Source of the DNA: Streptomyces nitrosporeus
GTDB taxonomy: Bacteria > Actinomycetota > Actinomycetes > Streptomycetales > Streptomycetaceae
Assembly: GCF_008704555.1 (NCBI RefSeq)
Contig: NZ_CP023702.1
Span: 7,424,001 to 7,488,000, forward strand
DNA: 64,000 nucleotides
Reading direction: 5' to 3'
A program made the translations under genes and the position numbers. Shown in pieces: positions 60,727-64,000 of the stretch. Numbering within the stretch: position 1 is the first letter of the stretch; every line of letters begins with the position of its first letter. The notes under the pieces are model-generated. The model was not told the origin of the DNA. It made no database searches and worked only from the letters and a program-made list of their open reading frames with translations.

Positions 60727-61068
60727 GTGAAGCCCGATGAGGACAGCGCGCGCGGCCTGGCCCAGGTGGAGGGCTACCTGCTGTGGAACGCCGAGGTCGA
60801 GGAGGCCCGCCGCAGGGCCGGCCGGTTCACCGAGCAGCTGCCCTGGCTCACCACCGCCCAGCGCGAGGACGTCGAACGCGTCTACGTCGGGGACCGGGTG
60901 GAACTCTGCCGGGAATCCCTCACCAGGATCGCGGACCGGGCCGTCGAACTGCGCGGCGAATACACCGAACGCTACGAACGGCTCAGGGCGCGCTGCGTGG
61001 CGGTGTCGGCCCTGACCGTCGGAGCGGTGAGCGGCACCTGCACCGCCCTCACACTGATCAGCCGCTGA
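60727..61068 (+). CDS. Hypothetical protein downstream of ctaD (113 aa)
   Basis: GTG 60727 with AGAGGAA five bases before it; 43 bases after the oxidase gene, same operon. A long helical soluble part (VEGYLLWNAEVEEARRRAGR, RIADRAVELRGEYTERYERL) and one C-terminal membrane helix (VAVSALTVGAVSGTCTALTL). Could be an oxidase assembly or small accessory subunit, by context. Confidence 0.75.
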   Translation: MKPDEDSARGLAQVEGYLLWNAEVEEARRRAGRFTEQLPWLTTAQREDVERVYVGDRVELCRESLTRIADRAVELRGEYTERYERLRARCVAVSALTVGAVSGTCTALTLISR

Positions 61069-61072
61069 CCGC

Positions 61073-61113
61073 CCGCCCCGGGCCCCGGAGAAGGCGTCCG
61101 GGCCCCGGGGCGG
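61073..61113 (+). terminator. Hairpin terminator after the oxidase operon
   Basis: Arms 61073-61089 and 61097-61113 pair over 17 positions with one mismatch (core GCCCCGGG); loop of seven bases; begins four bases after the stop. Confidence 0.75.
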
Positions 61114-61194
61114 ACGCGTCCGGTGACGTACGGCAAGGACGGCGTACCGGCACGGGACGGTGACACACCGGGCGGAAGGGGGCGGCCGGCCGGG

Positions 61195-61587
61195 TCAGTG
61201 GCGCAACAGACAGAAGGGATGGCCTGCCGGGTCCGCGAAAACCCGCCGGCCCTCGCCGCCCCGACCCGGAGCACCGTCCAGCAGGGTCGCACCCAGAGCG
61301 AGCACCCGCTCCTGGGCCCTGTCCAGGTCCCGGACCGTGAAGTCCGGATGCGCCTGCTGCGGGGCGCGGGGGTCCGGCCACCGGGGCGGCCGGTGGCCGT
61401 CGACCCGCTGGAACGCCCGGACGAGGCCGCTCCCGGTGTGGACGGTCGCCCAGTCCGCTCCGACGGCCCACCGCTTGTCAGGACGGTTGACCTCTCCGTC
61501 CAGCAGAGCGGCGTAGAACTCCGCCAGAAGCAGAGGATCAGGGCAGTCGAGGACCATGCACTGCAGTTCGGCGATCATGGGCGGCAT
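61195..61587 (-). CDS. VOC (glyoxalase-like) family protein
   Basis: 130 residues; ATG at 61587, with an alternative ATG at 61575. MVLDCPDPLLLAEFYAALLD, then HPDFTVRDLDRAQERVLALG and VFADPAGHPFCLL are the two beta-alpha-beta-beta-beta halves of a VOC fold with its C-terminal DPxGHPF. Substrate unknown. Confidence 0.88.
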   Translation of the reverse strand: MPPMIAELQCMVLDCPDPLLLAEFYAALLDGEVNRPDKRWAVGADWATVHTGSGLVRAFQRVDGHRPPRWPDPRAPQQAHPDFTVRDLDRAQERVLALGATLLDGAPGRGGEGRRVFADPAGHPFCLLRH

Positions 61588-61620
61588 GATACGGACGGGC
61601 GGGATCGCGGCCGCCCGGCG

Positions 61621-63474
61621 TCAGACCACGGACGCCGGTGCCGCGGCACCGGCCGCCGTCCGGGCCCGGTCGAGCTCGGACAGCCGCGCGGCGAGCAGTT
61701 CTGCGTGCGGGGCGGGCAGAGGGGCGGGGCGGTGCACCAGCTGCACGGCACAGGCGGTCGTCGTGTCCACGAGCCGCTCGACCGCGCGGGCCACCCCCTC
61801 GGAACCGGCGGTGTGACGTGCCACGGCGGGCAGTTCCGCCGCCGACAGATCGATCGCCGCCCGCGCCGCGGCCAGCGACCGGTAGGCGTCCCGCCGCAGC
61901 GCGCCCCGCGCCGCCTGGTCCCCCGGGACGTCCAGGACGTGTCCCAGATAGCGTTGCGCGGCGGCGACCGCCGTGTCGAGGGCGGCCCGTACGGTGTGCC
62001 CCCGCCGGCCGGGCAGCGGAAGATGCCCCACCAGCAGCACGGTGGCGCAGGCGAGCAGCGACTCCACGACCCGCGCCCAGGTGGCGGGCGGCTCGCCGGC
62101 CAGCCGTACCAGGCCCAGCACGAGCACGGTCACGACCGCCGTCTGCACCGCGAAATGACGTGTCGCCACCGGGAGCAGAGCACCGCAGAGCGCGATCAGC
62201 CCGACCCACCCGGCCTGTCCGGCGGGCAGCAGGCACAGTACGGCGAAGACCGCGGCGCCCGCCACCGTTCCCGCGGCCCGGCACAGCACCCGGGAGAGCA
62301 GCGGCCCCAGGTCCGGCTTGACGAGGAACACCGCGGTCGCCGGCAACCAGTACCAGTGCGCGTGGTGCAGCCACTGCGACACGAGCGTGCTCGCCACGCA
62401 GCACACCGCGACCCGCAGCCCGTACTCACGGCCCGCGGCACCCAGAGCCCGCCTCGCGGCCGGGACGTGACGCGGTGTCCGGTGCGCTTCCAGCGGCATC
62501 CCGGGCGGGCGGTCGAAGAGCGCCGCGGCCCCCAGCAGCGCCTCGTCCAGCGCGCGCAGCCCCGCACCGGTACGCGCGGGAGCGGGAAGCGCACCGCAGG
62601 CGCCGTCGGCGCGCACCGCGCGGGCCATCCGGCGAGGGCCGTCCGCCACCCGCGGCGGCGGAGGCACACCGGCCCAGGCGAGCGCGGTCGCCGCCTCGGC
62701 CAGCGGGAACGCCGCCGCGAACCGGGCGTGCAGCCGGCGTTCGGCCGAGGAACTCGCGCGACGCCGCAGCCGCGGACCGTTCAGCGCGTCCTGAGCCCGG
62801 TCCAGGGCGCCGCTCAGCGCCGTGCGCGCCGCACCGGCACCGGGCCCGCCCGTCGCCGCCAGAAGCCGGGCGACCGCCTCGTACACCGCCGCCACCGCCT
62901 CCCTCTCGCCGTCCAGGCGGTACGGCCCCGTGCCGCGGCGCCGGCCCGGGGACGGCAGCACCGACCGCAGCAGAAGCAGCCAGCCCGCACCCGCGAGGAA
63001 CAGGGCCGAACGCACCGGACCCGGCTCCGGCAACGGCATCCCGGCCCCGATCACGGCGGCCACCAGGACCTGGGTGCCGCACGCCGAGGCGACCGGCCCC
63101 GTGGAGCTCACCGCCCCCGCGACCAGGCCCAGCACCCCGAACACCAGGGGGACCAGTACCAGCGAGCGGCCCGGTCCGGCCACATCCGCAAGGCAGGAAC
63201 CGGACAGCATCCCCGAGGCCCCGGCCAGCGCCGGAACCCCCAGCCGGGACACCGACGAACGCCGGCTGCCCGGCCGGTCGTTGATACCGGCCAGCATCGC
63301 TCCCAGCGCGGCGGGCACCCCCGCGCCCGGCCGCTCGGCGAGCACCGCCACGAGCAGCGGCGCCGAGGCGAGCGCCCCACGCAGCACCGCGTTCCACGGG
63401 ACCGGGCCGCCCTGCGCCCGGAACACATGGGCGAGCCACGGGGGAGCGGAGGGAACGACGAAGGGAGGGGGCAA
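61621..63474 (-). CDS. FUSC-family membrane protein, TTG start
   Basis: 617 residues starting at TTG 63474, which has AGGAG seven bases upstream. Two sets of ~5-6 hydrophobic helices (LVLVPLVFGVLGLVAGAV, SALFLAGAGWLLLLRSV; then LVSQWLHHAHWYWLPATAVF, AGTVAGAAVFAVLCLL) around a helical cytoplasmic domain: full-length FUSC/YccS-type layout of an aromatic-compound exporter. Divergent neighbours do not suggest a substrate. Confidence 0.88.
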   Translation of the reverse strand: MPPPFVVPSAPPWLAHVFRAQGGPVPWNAVLRGALASAPLLVAVLAERPGAGVPAALGAMLAGINDRPGSRRSSVSRLGVPALAGASGMLSGSCLADVAGPGRSLVLVPLVFGVLGLVAGAVSSTGPVASACGTQVLVAAVIGAGMPLPEPGPVRSALFLAGAGWLLLLRSVLPSPGRRRGTGPYRLDGEREAVAAVYEAVARLLAATGGPGAGAARTALSGALDRAQDALNGPRLRRRASSSAERRLHARFAAAFPLAEAATALAWAGVPPPPRVADGPRRMARAVRADGACGALPAPARTGAGLRALDEALLGAAALFDRPPGMPLEAHRTPRHVPAARRALGAAGREYGLRVAVCCVASTLVSQWLHHAHWYWLPATAVFLVKPDLGPLLSRVLCRAAGTVAGAAVFAVLCLLPAGQAGWVGLIALCGALLPVATRHFAVQTAVVTVLVLGLVRLAGEPPATWARVVESLLACATVLLVGHLPLPGRRGHTVRAALDTAVAAAQRYLGHVLDVPGDQAARGALRRDAYRSLAAARAAIDLSAAELPAVARHTAGSEGVARAVERLVDTTTACAVQLVHRPAPLPAPHAELLAARLSELDRARTAAGAAAPASVV

Positions 63475-63650
63475 TGCCGGGCTCCTGTCCGCGGGGCGGT
63501 CGGTCTCGTCGCCGGCGGACGCCTTCGGCCTGTGGGCGTGGTGCCAGCGTAGGCCGCGGACGTGGAGAGGGTGCTACCCGCTCGTTTCGCGGACGTGAAG
63601 CGCCGGCGGTCCGGACGGGCGGACGAAGGGCGCTCCGGGGCCGGGCGGTG

Positions 63651-64000
63651 TCACAGGGCGGTGCCGAAGTTCTGCGTCCAGACCGGGCCCTCGGGCGAGT
63701 CCTCGACGCCGACACCTATTTCCTCGAAGGCGCAGTCGAGGATGTTGGCACGGTGGCCGGGACTGTTCATCCACGCCTCCATCACCGCGGCGGCCGTGCT
63801 CTGCCCTTTCGCTATGTTCTCCCCGTAGGTGCTCCAGCGGTAACCGGCCGTGGTGATACGGGCTCCGGGGTCCGTCCCGTCCGGCGACGTGTGCGAGAAG
63901 TAGTCACGCGCCGCCATGTCCGCCGAATGCCGCGAAGCGGCCTTCGCCAGCAGGCTGTTGCCGCTCACCGCTCCGCAACCCGCCTCGGCCCGCTCGGCGT
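63651..64000 (-). CDS. CAP-domain (SCP/PR-1) protein, C-terminal part
   Basis: The start lies beyond the window. ~116 residues show CAP motifs: SRHSADMAARDYFSHTSPDG, YGENIAKGQSTAAAV, MNSPGHRANILDCAFEEIG, WTQNFG. Cysteine at CGAV and DCAFEE may form a disulfide, in keeping with secretion; this family in Streptomyces is usually exported. Confidence 0.92.
   Translation of the reverse strand, partial: AERAEAGCGAVSGNSLLAKAASRHSADMAARDYFSHTSPDGTDPGARITTAGYRWSTYGENIAKGQSTAAAVMEAWMNSPGHRANILDCAFEEIGVGVEDSPEGPVWTQNFGTAL

Overview
The window is high-GC actinobacterial DNA, almost certainly a Streptomyces chromosome. Evidence: third-position G/C saturation throughout, frequent GTG/TTG starts, ATGA/GTGA-coupled genes, a ten-gene gas-vesicle cluster in the Streptomyces order gvpO-A-F-G-Y-Z-J-L-S-K, and lineage-typical families (DUF6480, roadblock/LC7, PPOX-F420, SWIM/SNF2 pair). 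Most of it reads as accessory chromosome rather than core. No rRNA, tRNA, CRISPR, integrase, transposase or large biosynthetic gene cluster was seen.

Layout. 1-6.7 kb: leftward MoxR-type AAA+ ATPase (cut by the window edge), a 1663-residue uncharacterised protein and a DUF4132 protein, the last two translationally coupled. 6.9-11.2 kb: aldo/keto reductase, an OpuC/ProV-type ATPase without its permease, an S33 peptidase-like hydrolase, and a rhodanese-DUF2892 gene preceded by a perfect CsoR/CstR-type palindrome. 11.7-15.7 kb: XRE-cupin regulator with a probably leaderless promoter, then a quinone reductase plus two acyl-CoA dehydrogenases in one coupled operon closed by a strong terminator. 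16-22.5 kb: secreted GDPD-like protein, small membrane and Cys-rich proteins, an HhH-GPD protein, a FUSC exporter, an FAD oxidoreductase and SRPBCC protein. 22.6-26.1 kb: a compact operon of heme-oxygenase-like diiron protein, methyltransferase, CDGSH protein, SDR and HAD phosphatase.

26.9-32.6 kb: the gas vesicle operon. 32.6-44.4 kb: Zn alcohol dehydrogenase, DHA2 exporter, an Orn/Lys/Arg-decarboxylase gene broken by two opposite frameshifts, a Tat-secreted amidase, the SWIM/SNF2 pair, a fatty acid desaturase, and a MOSC protein that appears to start at CTG. 44.6-50.1 kb: MpaB-family oxygenase, methyltransferase, PPOX protein, an orphan roadblock protein, a decayed PAS/HATPase signalling gene and an enoyl-CoA hydratase-family gene. 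50.2-55.1 kb: L-rhamnose catabolic operon (isomerase, aldolase/dehydrogenase, kinase) behind tandem LacI-like operators. 55.3-64 kb: hypothetical proteins, a Cys-cluster/pentapeptide protein, an atypical radical SAM protein, a stand-alone cytochrome aa3 subunit I, a VOC protein, a FUSC protein with a TTG start and a partial CAP-domain protein.

The best candidates for something undescribed are the diiron/CDGSH/methyltransferase operon, the MoxR-DUF4132 module and the radical SAM protein with unusual cluster spacing. All functions are inferred from sequence reading alone; no database search was run.
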